Made by a program: the position numbers and the translations under genes
Part shown: one piece after another, positions 30,778 to 39,945 of the stretch
Layout: each line of letters begins with the position of its first letter
How positions within the stretch are numbered: the first letter of the stretch is position 1
Notes under the pieces: model-generated
What the model saw: only the letters and a program-made list of their open reading frames with translations
What the model was told of the DNA's origin: nothing
Databases searched by the model: none
Assembly (NCBI GenBank): GCA_045649265.1
Contig: JAZRPO010000080.1
Coordinates: 1-41,994 of the forward strand
Reading direction: 5' to 3'
Length of the DNA: 41,994 bases
From: SIG480 sp045649265
GTDB lineage: Bacteria; Bacillota; Clostridia; Oscillospirales; JAAYXM01

Positions 30778-32343
30778 TTATTTAGCATAGTCTATCGCAC
30801 GGGTTTCACGAACAAGGTGAACCTTGATCTGACCGGGATATTCAAGCTCGTCCTCAATCTTCTTTGCAAGCTCGTGTGAAAGGAGAATGAGCTCATCGTC
30901 ATTTACCTTATCAGGCTTTACTATGATGCGGACCTCGCGACCTGCCTGAATTGCAAAGGAGCGTTCAACTCCCGGGAAGAAGTTTGCAATTTCCTCGAGC
31001 TTTTCGAGACGCTTGATGTAGTTTTCAAGGTTTTCACGGCGAGCGCCGGGGCGAGCAGCACTGATTGCATCGGCTGCCTGAACGAGGCAAGCAATAACCG
31101 TGTGTGCTTCAACGTCGCCGTGGTGCGCGTGGATAGCATGAATGACTTCTTCGCTTTCCTTGTACTTCTTGGCGATATCAACGCCGATTGAGATGTGAGA
31201 ACCTTCAACCTCGTGGTCAACAGCCTTACCAATGTCGTGGAGAAGACCTGCGCGCTTTGCCAACATAGTGTCAACTCCGAGCTCTGCGGCGAGAAGGCCA
31301 GCAATGTGAGCAACTTCGATTGAGTGTTTGAGCACGTTCTGACCATAGCTTGTGCGGAAGCGGAGACGGCCAAGTAGCTTGACGATTTCTACATTCAGAC
31401 CATGAACTCCCGTATCAAAGGTAGCACGCTCACCCTCCTGCTTAATGACAAGGTCAACCTCGTTGCGAGCTTTTTCGACCATTTCTTCAATGCGGGCCGG
31501 ATGGATTCGTCCATCAGCGATGAGCTTTTCAAGAGAAAGCCTTGCAACCTCACGGCGAACGGGGTCAAAGCTCGAAAGAGTAATGGCTTCGGGGGTGTCG
31601 TCAATTATGAGGTCAACCCCTGTAAGCGTTTCAAGAGTGCGGATGTTTCTGCCCTCACGGCCAATTATTCGGCCCTTCATTTCGTCGTTGGGGAGAGCAA
31701 CAACCGAGACTGTGGCTTCTGCAACATGGTCAGCTGCACATCTCTGAATAGCGAGAGAAAGGAGCTTGCGAGCTTTTTCGTCTGCCTCTTCCTTGAACTC
31801 CTCCTCGATGTTTTTGAGTGTCACGGCGTAGTCGTGGCGAACTTCGGATTCAAGGCTTCGAATAAGAAACTGCTTTGCTTCTTCTACCGTAAAACCCGAA
31901 ATCTTTTCGAGCATTTCAAGCTGACTGCGCTTTACCAGCTTCAACTCTTCGTTAAGTGCATCATTATCTTTGATTTTCTTTTCCAGCAAAGCTTCTTTTT
32001 GCTCTGCCACTTCATGCTTTTTGTCAAGCGATTCTTCTCTCTGGATAATTCTGCGCTCTTGCTTCTGAATTTCTGCGCGACGCTCTTTCATTTCGCGGTC
32101 AAATTCAGTTCTGTTCTTGTGAATTTCCTCTTTAGCTTCGATGAGAAGCTCTCTTTTTTTACTTTCCGCAGTTTTTATTGAATCGTTAACAATTCGCTTT
32201 GCTTCAGTTTCTGCACTGCTTATCGTTTTTTCTGCAACCTTTTTGCGGAAAGTAATGCCAAAAACAAATGCGATAACGGCAATGACAATAACGCATGCCA
32301 GAATTATCAGAAAAGTTACGAACGGGATTCCTGAAATTTCCAT
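30778..32343 (-). CDS. rny: Ribonuclease Y
   Basis: 521 residues, the membrane-bound endoribonuclease that starts bulk mRNA decay in Bacillota. In order: an N-terminal membrane anchor (residues 7-28, PFVTFLIILACVIVIAVIAFV), a long coiled coil rich in Lys/Glu to about residue 200, a KH RNA-binding domain with GRIIGREGRNIRTLE, and an HD phosphohydrolase domain with HSIEVAHIAGLLA and LLHDIGKAVDHE, followed by HHGDVEAHT. The start follows AAAGGAGGTAATG. A 135-nt structured leader separates it from its promoter. Confidence 0.97.
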   Translation of the reverse strand: MEISGIPFVTFLIILACVIVIAVIAFVFGITFRKKVAEKTISSAETEAKRIVNDSIKTAESKKRELLIEAKEEIHKNRTEFDREMKERRAEIQKQERRIIQREESLDKKHEVAEQKEALLEKKIKDNDALNEELKLVKRSQLEMLEKISGFTVEEAKQFLIRSLESEVRHDYAVTLKNIEEEFKEEADEKARKLLSLAIQRCAADHVAEATVSVVALPNDEMKGRIIGREGRNIRTLETLTGVDLIIDDTPEAITLSSFDPVRREVARLSLEKLIADGRIHPARIEEMVEKARNEVDLVIKQEGERATFDTGVHGLNVEIVKLLGRLRFRTSYGQNVLKHSIEVAHIAGLLAAELGVDTMLAKRAGLLHDIGKAVDHEVEGSHISIGVDIAKKYKESEEVIHAIHAHHGDVEAHTVIACLVQAADAISAARPGARRENLENYIKRLEKLEEIANFFPGVERSFAIQAGREVRIIVKPDKVNDDELILLSHELAKKIEDELEYPGQIKVHLVRETRAIDYAK

Positions 32344-32415
32344 GTTTCTACATTACCTCCTTTGTAGATTTAGTCAGTTAAAAAAGTAAGAATTTTGAAA
32401 TATGTAATAAACCAA

Positions 32416-32459
32416 GTTATTGTAAAGTGCGGACATGCCGCATAGCGCATAGCAATAAC
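32416..32459 (-). promoter_or_regulatory. Structured leader of rny
   Basis: GTTATTG/CAATAAC closes a region holding a second hairpin TGCGG-CATGT-CCGCA, all in the rny 5' leader. No known element matches. Confidence 0.4.
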
Positions 32460-32480
32460 AACGATATTACCCACTATTAT

Positions 32481-32509
32481 ATTTTAGTGGTAAACAATCA
32501 ATATGTCAA
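32481..32509 (-). promoter_or_regulatory. Promoter of rny
   Basis: TTGACA (32504-32509), 17-nt spacer, TAAAAT (32481-32486) on the minus strand; a TATAAT overlapping a CCACTA/TAGTGG inverted repeat lies immediately downstream. Confidence 0.65.
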
Positions 32510-32596
32510 GGAAAACTGAATGAATATCGAAAAAATTTTTGCCTTGACTTTCTCCTGTCCGCAATATAACATAAGGATAGGAAAGGAGTGGCAAAA

Positions 32597-33316
32597 TTGA
32601 CTCTTGACGAATTGGGAATCAATGGCTTTGTTATGGAGCAGGATTCCAGATATTTAAAACTTGGGACAGATGCAATGCTTCTTTCGGAATTTGCGAAAGT
32701 AAGGAAGAGGGATAAGGTTTGCGACCTTGGTTGCGGAAGCGGTGCTATTTCAATTCTTCTTGCAGCAAGGCATCCGGAAATTTCGATTTGCGGAATTGAA
32801 ATTATAGAAGGGGCAGCGCTCCTTGCGGAGAAAAACATCGTCCATAATAATCTCCAAGACAGAATGAGAGTTGTCAATACAGATCTCAAAAATGTTCAAA
32901 GGGAGTTTCCTGCCGCAAGCTTTGATTCTATTGTTTCAAACCCTCCGTTTATGCAGTTGGGAGGGGGAATCCGGACTGAAAAAGAGGAACTTCTTTGTGC
33001 TCGGATGGAGCTTTGCTGCACAATAGATGATGTGTGTAAGGCAGCCTCATACCTTCTCAGGTTTGGCGGAGCATTCTCACTTGTTTATCGTCCGACGCGG
33101 CTTGGAGACCTGTTTGCTTCACTTATAAAACACAATCTGCAGCCAAAGCGGATGCGCCTTGTTCAGGATACAATTTCTGCCGAGCCATCTCTCGTTCTTG
33201 TCGAAGCGCGAATGGGGGGCGAAAGCGGAATAAAGCTAATGCCGACGCTCATTCTCAAAAATGACGACGGAAGCGAAACTGAAGAGACAAAGGCTATTTA
33301 CAGAAGAAAATATTGA
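32597..33316 (+). CDS. TrmN6/YfiC-type RNA or protein methyltransferase
   Basis: 239 residues, a class I SAM-dependent methyltransferase. The SAM loop is CDLGCGSGAISILLA and the catalytic NPPF box is SNPPFMQ, the motif of N6-adenine and N5-glutamine methyltransferases. The overall pattern (KLGTDAMLLSEF before the SAM loop) is that of TrmN6, which modifies A37 of tRNA1-Val in E. coli. TTG 32597 is favoured since GGAG ends 8 nt before it; a GTG at 32588 overlaps the site. The stop lies inside the promoter of the next gene. Confidence 0.83.
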   Translation: MTLDELGINGFVMEQDSRYLKLGTDAMLLSEFAKVRKRDKVCDLGCGSGAISILLAARHPEISICGIEIIEGAALLAEKNIVHNNLQDRMRVVNTDLKNVQREFPAASFDSIVSNPPFMQLGGGIRTEKEELLCARMELCCTIDDVCKAASYLLRFGGAFSLVYRPTRLGDLFASLIKHNLQPKRMRLVQDTISAEPSLVLVEARMGGESGIKLMPTLILKNDDGSETEETKAIYRRKY

Positions 33317-33341
33317 CTTGAAAAGAAAAATCTATTAAAAT
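33313..33341 (+). promoter_or_regulatory. Promoter of the PfkB kinase gene
   Basis: TTGACT (33313-33318), 17-nt spacer, TAAAAT (33336-33341). Confidence 0.72.
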
Positions 33342-33377
33342 ATATACAGAAAATGTATGTGAAGGGTGGTATTCATC

Positions 33378-34325
33378 ATGTATGATGTCGCATGTGTCGG
33401 TATTCTTGTTGCCGACGCTATTTGTAAGGGTGTAAACGAGCTTCCTGAAAAGGGAAAGCTCAACCTTCTTAACAGCATCAAGCTTTATAGCGGTGGCTGT
33501 GCAGTAAATACAGGTATCGATATGGCAGTTATGGGTTCAAAAATTGCCCTCATCGGTAAAGTTGGAGACGACGGCTTCGGAATGTTTTTGAAGAGCTCTC
33601 TTGTTGAAAAAGGCGTTAACGTTGACGGTCTTGTTGTAGCAAAGGGTGAGGACAGCTCTTCTTCCATTGTTCTTGTTGACGAAACAGGCGAGCGTTCATT
33701 CCTCCATTGCAAGGGAACAAATGACACCTTCTGCTATGATGATGTAAACTTTGATATCATTGCAGATTCAAAAATAGTTTTTGTCGCAGGTTCAATGCTT
33801 ATGAATAAGTTTGACGGCGAAGACTGTGCAAGGGTTTTAAAGCGTGCAAAGGAAATGGGAAAAATTACAGCCCTCGATACCGCTTGGGACGGCACAGGCC
33901 GTTGGATGAGTGTGTTGAAGCCGGCTCTTAAATATGTTGATTACTTCATTCCGAGCATTGAAGAGGCTATTGAGCTTGCGGGCGGAGAGACGGACCACGC
34001 AAAGATTGCAGACTGCTTCTTTGATTGCGGCGTGGCTCACGTTGCAATTAAAGTTGGTAAGGACGGTTGCTACTTCCGCGAAAGCCGCGAGGCTGAGGGT
34101 AAGTACGTCGCTCCGTTTATGCGCAAGAACCCGGTTGATACAACAGGCGCAGGCGACTCATGGTGTGCAGGCTTCCTTTATGGAATTGCAAACGGCAAGT
34201 CTATGGAAGAGTCTTGCGTTATCGGTAACGCAGTAGGTGCACATATCATTATGGAAGTCGGAGCATCAACAGGTGCTCGTCCTTATTCCGAAATTGAAAA
34301 ATTCATTGAAGAAAACAGGAAATAA
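33378..34325 (+). CDS. PfkB-family sugar or nucleoside kinase
   Basis: 315 residues. PfkB/ribokinase-family enzymes phosphorylate sugars or nucleosides with ATP. The family shows in the start CVGILVADAI, SGGCAVNTGIDMAVMG (GG switch motif), LIGKVGDDGFG, and the C-terminal DTTGAGDSWCAGF with catalytic Asp in GAGD. ATG 33378 follows GGGTGG with 8-nt spacing. Codons are of the highly expressed kind (GTT, CTT, AAG with C-ending codons). The substrate is unknown; a sugar is likely. The stop is directly followed, in the same frame, by the remains of a ROK repressor DNA-binding domain. Confidence 0.9.
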   Translation: MYDVACVGILVADAICKGVNELPEKGKLNLLNSIKLYSGGCAVNTGIDMAVMGSKIALIGKVGDDGFGMFLKSSLVEKGVNVDGLVVAKGEDSSSSIVLVDETGERSFLHCKGTNDTFCYDDVNFDIIADSKIVFVAGSMLMNKFDGEDCARVLKRAKEMGKITALDTAWDGTGRWMSVLKPALKYVDYFIPSIEEAIELAGGETDHAKIADCFFDCGVAHVAIKVGKDGCYFRESREAEGKYVAPFMRKNPVDTTGAGDSWCAGFLYGIANGKSMEESCVIGNAVGAHIIMEVGASTGARPYSEIEKFIEENRK

Positions 34326-34520
34326 TTTAAGCGGGTTCTGAAAACTGAGAAAGAACATAGGATATCGAACCTGAAGTATGTTAAGCTGTATAACTTGACA
34401 GCTGTTTTTCGCCTCATAAACGCAAATCAGCCCGTATCGCGAGCATCCATTGCTCATGCTACGGGCTTAAGTCCTACCGACGCATCCTGGATTGTTGATG
34501 AGCTCATAGAGGTAAAATAA
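34326..34520 (+). pseudogene. Remnant of a ROK-family repressor (DNA-binding domain only)
   Basis: Directly after the kinase stop (TAA 34323-34325), and in the same frame, 64 codons stay open to TAA 34518. They contain NLKYVKLYNLTAVFRLIN, then QPVSRASIAHATGLSPT and WIVDELIEVK. This is the winged helix-turn-helix of NagC/XylR-type ROK repressors. There is no ATG, GTG or TTG at a suitable place, no ribosome binding site, and no sugar-binding ROK domain after it. I read it as a decayed regulator, perhaps once controlling the kinase. A stand-alone HTH made by stop-codon readthrough is the less likely alternative. Confidence 0.6.
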
Positions 34521-34621
34521 CCGTGATTGGCGAGCTGTTTCTCAAAAAATGTATCCTGAATTAATCCCCATAATGTTTCGGCGAACCCTGAGATTTTATA
34601 ACAGAATGAAAAGGTGAGTGC

Positions 34622-35242
34622 ATGTCGATATTTGACCTTTTTAAGAAAATTGAAGATGGAAGAAAATCGCCGCTCGGGAAACCTGAGTGGCTTGTTGTCG
34701 GGCTTGGTAACCCCGGAACGCAATACGAAAAGACACGCCATAACACAGGTTTTATGGTACTTGATGAGCTTTCCAGGATAAAGAATATTGTTGTCCGTGA
34801 ACTTAAATTCAAAGCACTTTGCGGAAAAGGTGAGCTTTGCGGAAAGAGCGTTTTGTTTATGAAGCCTCAAACCTTTATGAACTTATCGGGAGAGGCAGTC
34901 TCTGCGGCGGCTTCATTTTATAAAATTCCGATGGAGCGTGTTATAGTCATATATGACGATGTTTCTCTCCCGATAGGGAAAATCCGAATCAGGGAAAAGG
35001 GAAGCGCGGGCGGCCATAACGGAATAAAGAACATAATCGAAAAAACAGGAAACACAGTATTTCCGAGAATAAAGGTCGGTGTTGGCGCACCTCCCGAATC
35101 GGGACAGTTGATTAACTGGGTTCTTGGTTCTTTTTCGACAGGAGATAAAGCCGCGCTTGAAGATGCGATTTCGCGCGCAGGCCTTGCGGTTGAAGAAATT
35201 ATAAATGGCGGATATCAATCAGCTATGGCTAAATTTAATTAG
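34622..35242 (+). CDS. pth: Peptidyl-tRNA hydrolase
   Basis: 206 residues, slightly long because of about 21 extra residues (MSIFDLFKKIEDGRKSPLGK) before the canonical start WLVVGLGNPG. It frees tRNA from prematurely released peptidyl-tRNA. The catalytic His lies in TRHNTGFMVLDEL; MKPQTFMNLSGEAV, YDDVSLPIGKIRIREKGSAGGHNG and FPRIKVGVG complete the signature. ATG 34622 follows AAGGTGAG. It lies 14 nt before mfd, the common pth-mfd pairing in Bacillota. Confidence 0.96.
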   Translation: MSIFDLFKKIEDGRKSPLGKPEWLVVGLGNPGTQYEKTRHNTGFMVLDELSRIKNIVVRELKFKALCGKGELCGKSVLFMKPQTFMNLSGEAVSAAASFYKIPMERVIVIYDDVSLPIGKIRIREKGSAGGHNGIKNIIEKTGNTVFPRIKVGVGAPPESGQLINWVLGSFSTGDKAALEDAISRAGLAVEEIINGGYQSAMAKFN

Positions 35243-35256
35243 AGGCAGGTTAAAAA

Positions 35257-38200
35257 ATGCTTGCATTATGTCAGGTACTACGAAAAAATAAAGACTTTCA
35301 AGCTCTTTTACAAAAACTTGATGCCGGAGAATGCCCGATCGCACTCTCCGGTTTATCTTCGATACATAAGGCGCATATAATCTCGGCTGTCAGAATGGCG
35401 ACAAAAAAGCAGGTTGTATGTGTTTATGCTGATGAGCTTGATGCGCGCCGTGCCGCGCGGGATATTTCCGTTATGTGCGGTGAAGAGCCGAAAATCCTGC
35501 CTTCACTTGAGCTTTTGCTGCATGATGTTGACGGTGCATCTCATGACACGCTCCATGAAAGGCTTGCAACAATGAAAGCCTTAGCTGACGGAAGCGCCGG
35601 GATAACCATTGCTCCGATTTATTCGCTTATGCAAAGAACGGAGGCACCTTCTGAAATTCTTGAAAAGACAATAACGATAAAACTCGGAGAGAGTGTCTCT
35701 CAGGAGCAACTCTGTGAGAAGCTTATTGAACGCGGATACGTGCGATGTGAGCAAGTAGAAGCGGAAGGGCAGTTTGCTGTGCGCGGCGGGATTGTTGATG
35801 TTTTCTCACCCGGGAAGGAAAACCCCGTAAGAATGGAGTTTTTTGGTGACGAGATTGATTCGATGGGCGCGTTTGAATGCAAAACACAGCGAAGGACGGA
35901 AAACCTGAGAAGCTGTGAGATTCTCCCGGCAGGGACCTGCGAATCAGGGGAGAATACTGCATTAGTGGAAAAATTATCAGAAGCACTTGAAAGAGAAAAG
36001 AAGAGAAAAAAGAAAAACGAAAGGCTTATTAAAACGCTTGAAGACGACCTTGATTTAATAAACTCAGGCATATTTCCAAAAGCGCGTGACAGATATTTTA
36101 ATTTGATTCATCAGGACCATGTCTGTGGGCTTGATTATATATCTGAAGATGCGATTGTTTTTGTTGATGATTTTTACCGTATACGTGACAACGCCGGTCG
36201 CGAGAAAAAACGCGAGCTTGAAGATGTAAAAAGTCTTATTCATGGGGGATATCTTCTGCCGGAAACCGACGGCTTTTCAGAGAGCTTTGAGGCAGTCAGC
36301 CAATTTCTTTCCGAGAGGAAGAGCGTTTTTCTCGAAGCTTTTGTCCGTGCCGAATACGGAATATCGCCCAAATCAGTTTTGTCAATTATAGCGCGTCAGC
36401 TTCCGAGTTACGGCGGAAATCTTGAGCTCGCTTGCTCTGAAATTTCAGAGAGTCTCCAAGAGGGGAATCGCATAGTTATACTTACGGGAAGCGAAAAAAA
36501 CTCGGAGAAGATGCGCGTTCTTTTGGAAGAGCGGGGGATTAGTGCCAAGGTTGATGGCCTTCTTGCTCTCCTTCCAGAAAAACCGTGTGTCATGATAGGC
36601 GAAGGAGTTCTCTCGGCAGGTTTTTCATATCCCGGCGATGATTTTGTGCTTTTCACAGAAGGTCAGCTTCTTCGTACACCGAAAAAACATGGCAGAATAA
36701 AGCGTGATAAGAAGAACAGAGAGAGCATAGGGAGCTATCAGGAGCTCAGCGTGGGATGCCTTGTTGTTCATGATCTTCATGGTATAGGAAGGTTTGCCGG
36801 TATTACAAAGATAGAAACTGACGGAGTTCACAAGGATTATATAAAAATAATGTACCTTGGAACAGACGTGTTGTATGTTCCGGTAACTCAGCTTGACATG
36901 GTCTCACGCTATATAGGAGCGGGAGAGGATTCGGGAACAAAGCTTTCAAAACTCGGTGGTGGCGAATGGCAGAAAACAAAGCTCCGGGCAAAGGGCGCAG
37001 CACGTGAGCTTGCAGAAGAGCTTATAAAACTCTATGCGGCGCGTCAGGCTATGGAAAGGGAAGCGTTTCCGCCTGATGGAGAATGGCAGAAGGAATTTGA
37101 AGAGGCTTTTGAATTTGAAGAAACCGATGACCAGCTCCGTTGTGTCTCGGAAATTAAAAATGACATGCAACGGAAATACCCTATGGACAGGCTTCTTTGC
37201 GGAGATGTAGGTTTTGGAAAAACTGAAGTCGCGTTAAGAGCGGCAATGAAGTGCATTCTCGGCGGAAAGCAGGTAGCAATACTTGTTCCGACAACTGTGC
37301 TTGCGCAACAGCACTTTCTGACAGCATCACGCAGGTTTTCGGGATATCCCGTGAAAATAGGGCTAACCTCGCGCTTCTGCTCCGATAAGAAAAATCGGGA
37401 GACCATTCGCGGCGCAAAGAGCGGAGAAATAGACTTGATAATAGGAACTCATAAGTTGCTTTCGAAAACCTTTTCATTTAAAAAGCTCGGACTGCTCATT
37501 GTAGACGAGGAGCAGCGATTCGGAGTTTCGCATAAGGAACGTCTTAAAGAAATGTCAAAGGATGTGGACGTTCTGACGCTCACCGCGACGCCCATACCGC
37601 GCACACTCAATATGGCGCTTTCAGGAATACGAGATATGTCTATTATGGAAGAAGCTCCCCGAAACCGGCACCCTGTTGCGACATATGTTTTTGAGTATGA
37701 CCGTGAGATAATTGCTGATGCAATCCGCCGTGAGGTTGCACGCGGAGGGCAGGTTTATTATTTGCACAATAATGTCGCTTCGATAGATGCCTGCGCTGCA
37801 AGAATTGCAAAGCTCGTGCCGGGAGTTACTGTCGCAGTCGGGCATGGTCAGATGGGCGAGGGCGAGCTTTCGGAGGTTATGCGACAGATGGGCGAGGGCG
37901 AAACTCAGGTTCTCGTCTGTACCACCATTATTGAGACGGGGATTGACATACCTAATGTAAACACCTTGATTATCGAGGATGCGGACAAGATGGGGCTTGC
38001 TCAGCTTCATCAGATTCGAGGAAGAGTCGGAAGGTCAAACCGCCATGCATATGCATATCTGACATACAGGCGAGGAAAAGCTCTTTCGGAAATTGCGGAA
38101 AAACGACTTGCTGCAATCCGTGAATATGTCGAGTTCGGCTCAGGATTTAAAATTGCAATGCGTGACCTCGAACTTCGCGGAGCCGGAAATGTTCTTGGTG

Positions 38201-38745
38201 CTGAGCAGAGCGGGCATATGGTAAGCGTTGGATATGATATGTATTTAAAGCTTCTTGAAACTGCAATATTGGAAGAAAAGGGCGAAAAGCCCGAAAACGT
38301 CACTGTCTGCACGGCAGATATTTCGGTTTCTGCAAATATCCCGGAGAGATATGTCGCATCCAGCGAAACAAGAATGGATTTATACAGAAGAATTGCATCA
38401 ATTTCTGACCGCCAAGAAGCGGATGATGTAATAGATGAGCTTTGCGATCGCTTTGGAGAACCGCCCAAGGAAACTATGATTCTCATCGAAATTGCGCTTT
38501 TGAGAATTGCTGCGGCAGAGGCAGGTATCTCCGACATCACGCAAAAAGGCGGTGCGCTTAAAATTACGATGGTTGAACCCAGCTTTGATATTATATCCAA
38601 GCTATGTGCACGGCCTGAGTATAAAGGAAAAATTCTTCTTAATGCAGGGCAAGAACCGTATCTTATGTTGAAGCTGAGAAATGAAGATGAGCCGCTTGGA
38701 AGTGCGAAAAACTTTGTTCTGGCATATAAGGAAGCAAAACAATAA
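35257..38745 (+). CDS. mfd: Transcription-repair coupling factor
   Basis: 1162 residues. Mfd pushes stalled RNA polymerase off damaged DNA and recruits UvrA. In order: a UvrB-homology module (residues 1 to about 430), the RNA-polymerase-interaction domain with LSVGCLVVHDLHGIGRF (about 485-560), the SF2 translocase with GDVGFGKTEVALRA (near 650), DEEQ in IVDEEQRFGV (near 745), TATPIPRTLNMAL and QLHQIRGRVGRSNRHAYAY, and a C-terminal TRCF domain. It ends at a strong terminator. Second gene of the pth-mfd pair. Confidence 0.97.
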   Translation: MLALCQVLRKNKDFQALLQKLDAGECPIALSGLSSIHKAHIISAVRMATKKQVVCVYADELDARRAARDISVMCGEEPKILPSLELLLHDVDGASHDTLHERLATMKALADGSAGITIAPIYSLMQRTEAPSEILEKTITIKLGESVSQEQLCEKLIERGYVRCEQVEAEGQFAVRGGIVDVFSPGKENPVRMEFFGDEIDSMGAFECKTQRRTENLRSCEILPAGTCESGENTALVEKLSEALEREKKRKKKNERLIKTLEDDLDLINSGIFPKARDRYFNLIHQDHVCGLDYISEDAIVFVDDFYRIRDNAGREKKRELEDVKSLIHGGYLLPETDGFSESFEAVSQFLSERKSVFLEAFVRAEYGISPKSVLSIIARQLPSYGGNLELACSEISESLQEGNRIVILTGSEKNSEKMRVLLEERGISAKVDGLLALLPEKPCVMIGEGVLSAGFSYPGDDFVLFTEGQLLRTPKKHGRIKRDKKNRESIGSYQELSVGCLVVHDLHGIGRFAGITKIETDGVHKDYIKIMYLGTDVLYVPVTQLDMVSRYIGAGEDSGTKLSKLGGGEWQKTKLRAKGAARELAEELIKLYAARQAMEREAFPPDGEWQKEFEEAFEFEETDDQLRCVSEIKNDMQRKYPMDRLLCGDVGFGKTEVALRAAMKCILGGKQVAILVPTTVLAQQHFLTASRRFSGYPVKIGLTSRFCSDKKNRETIRGAKSGEIDLIIGTHKLLSKTFSFKKLGLLIVDEEQRFGVSHKERLKEMSKDVDVLTLTATPIPRTLNMALSGIRDMSIMEEAPRNRHPVATYVFEYDREIIADAIRREVARGGQVYYLHNNVASIDACAARIAKLVPGVTVAVGHGQMGEGELSEVMRQMGEGETQVLVCTTIIETGIDIPNVNTLIIEDADKMGLAQLHQIRGRVGRSNRHAYAYLTYRRGKALSEIAEKRLAAIREYVEFGSGFKIAMRDLELRGAGNVLGAEQSGHMVSVGYDMYLKLLETAILEEKGEKPENVTVCTADISVSANIPERYVASSETRMDLYRRIASISDRQEADDVIDELCDRFGEPPKETMILIEIALLRIAAAEAGISDITQKGGALKITMVEPSFDIISKLCARPEYKGKILLNAGQEPYLMLKLRNEDEPLGSAKNFVLAYKEAKQ

Positions 38746-38781
38746 AAAACAATCCGCAAAGCAAGCTTTGCGGATTGTTTT
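38746..38781. terminator. Bidirectional terminator between mfd and the MgtC-like gene
   Basis: A 17-bp perfect stem (38746-38762 with 38765-38781), A- and T-flanked. Confidence 0.92.
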
Positions 38782-38792
38782 TTCATTATTTG

Positions 38793-39449
38793 TCATATTT
38801 CGGAAACACTAAGAATTCCTTGAATTTCAACTATCGAAAGAATCAAAGTGTTTTTGTCATTTGAAGAAGGTACTTGAATTACTGTGACAATCTTGTCGTT
38901 TGTAATTTTCATGGATACGGTTTCGTAGCCTTTCCCGATAAGAAGCTTTGTAAGGTCAGTTGGTGAAATTTCTGATTTGTCTGCTACTATCTGAAAGGAA
39001 AGGTCGGTTGGCCGGAGTTTTAATGACAGAGGGCGAAGCACATATGTAGTAAACATAATAAGCATAAGAATTGTCAGGGAAACTTCAAGGAATCCGGATC
39101 CGATAACAAGCCCGAGACAGGCGGTTGTCCAAAGCCCTGCTGCGGTTGTGAGCCCATGTACGCGGTTGCGGCTCACGATAATACTTCCTGCACCGAGGAA
39201 ACCGATTCCGCTGATTACCTGCGCGCCAAGACGTGTGATATCCGTTATTGAACCATATGTTTCTATTATAAGTTGGCTTGTAATCATAACGGAGGCTGCA
39301 CCAATACACACTATAATGTGTGTGCGAAGTCCTGCATCATGTTTAGAGCTTGCACGCTCCATTCCTATGAGAGCCCCTGCAAAAAGCGCCACAAGAAGGC
39401 GAATAAGAACGGTTATATAAGATTCAAGTGAAATAAAAGAAAGTGTCAT
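38793..39449 (-). CDS. MgtC/SapB-family membrane protein
   Basis: 218 residues. The N-terminal half has about four to five membrane helices with the family signature LVALFAGALIGMERASSKHDAGLRTHIIVCIGAA and ISGIGFLGAGSIIV; the C-terminal half is a soluble ACT-like domain. MgtC-type proteins help growth in low magnesium or in acid and modulate ATP synthase in pathogens; in commensals the role is mostly unknown. ATG 39449 follows AGGGAG; the upstream TTG is rejected. It shares direction with rpmB but is separated by a terminator, so it is probably transcribed by readthrough or its own weak promoter. Confidence 0.88.
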   Translation of the reverse strand: MTLSFISLESYITVLIRLLVALFAGALIGMERASSKHDAGLRTHIIVCIGAASVMITSQLIIETYGSITDITRLGAQVISGIGFLGAGSIIVSRNRVHGLTTAAGLWTTACLGLVIGSGFLEVSLTILMLIMFTTYVLRPLSLKLRPTDLSFQIVADKSEISPTDLTKLLIGKGYETVSMKITNDKIVTVIQVPSSNDKNTLILSIVEIQGILSVSEI

Positions 39450-39475
39450 GATAAAACTCCCTTTCAAAAAATAAG

Positions 39476-39502
39476 CAAAAAGGCGCGGAAAGCTCCGCGC
39501 CT
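39476..39502 (-). terminator. Terminator of rpmB
   Basis: A 9-bp perfect GC-rich stem AGGCGCGGA/TCCGCGCCT with a 4-nt loop, followed on the minus strand by a U run. Confidence 0.85.
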
Positions 39503-39519
39503 ACGGCATTCATGTGTAC

Positions 39520-39708
39520 TTATATCGCGCGCTGAACCTTACCGGAACGGAGGCATCTAGTACAAGCATAAATATGACAGGGTGTACCGTCAACAATTGC
39601 TTTAACACGTTTTACGTTAGGCTTCCACATTTTGTTGGAACGTCTGTGTGAGTGAGAAACTTTGATTCCGAATGTTGCACCCTTTTCGCATATTGCGCAT
39701 TTTGCCAT
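39520..39708 (-). CDS. rpmB: 50S ribosomal protein L28
   Basis: 62 residues starting MAKCAICEKGATFGIKVSHSHRRSN, the L28 signature. It has Cys pairs CAIC and CTRC, so this is the zinc-binding (C+) paralog. ATG 39708 follows AAGGAGGTG. Bacteria with both C+ and C- forms use zinc to switch between them; only this one is in the window. A consensus-like promoter (TTGCAT-17-TATTAT) lies about 40 nt upstream. Confidence 0.96.
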   Translation of the reverse strand: MAKCAICEKGATFGIKVSHSHRRSNKMWKPNVKRVKAIVDGTPCHIYACTRCLRSGKVQRAI

Positions 39709-39750
39709 TTGCCGCACCTCCTTCAATTCTTGTCAATAAAAGCATTTAAT

Positions 39751-39779
39751 ATAATAACAGATTTTTCTCAAAAATGCAA
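39751..39779 (-). promoter_or_regulatory. Promoter of rpmB
   Basis: TTGCAT (39774-39779), 17-nt spacer, TATTAT (39751-39756) on the minus strand. Confidence 0.75.
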
Positions 39780-39885
39780 GAGCTTTTTTGAAAAAAATGA
39801 AAAAGAATTAATATCCGTTTTTTTACTTAAAATTTAAAAAGTTCCAGAATTGCTTAAATTATGAAATTATGTAAAATGTTTAGGC

Positions 39886-39914
39886 TTGAAATCATTTATT
39901 TCTCAATGTACAAT
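39886..39914 (+). promoter_or_regulatory. Promoter of the SleB-like gene
   Basis: TTGAAA (39886-39891), 17-nt spacer, TACAAT (39909-39914), about 30 nt before the GTG start. This is a vegetative-type promoter, not an obvious sporulation one. Confidence 0.6.
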
Positions 39915-39945
39915 GGAAAACAGACACAGGAAAGGAAGTGATTGT

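Noticed and set aside
31402..32181. 259-codon plus-strand frame inside rny
   Set aside because: Antisense shadow of the RNase Y coiled coil; Phe/Leu-rich low-complexity translation with no family features.
38010..38786. 258-codon minus-strand frame inside mfd
   Set aside because: Antisense shadow of the Mfd C-terminus, Ser/Arg/Ile-rich with no recognizable domain.
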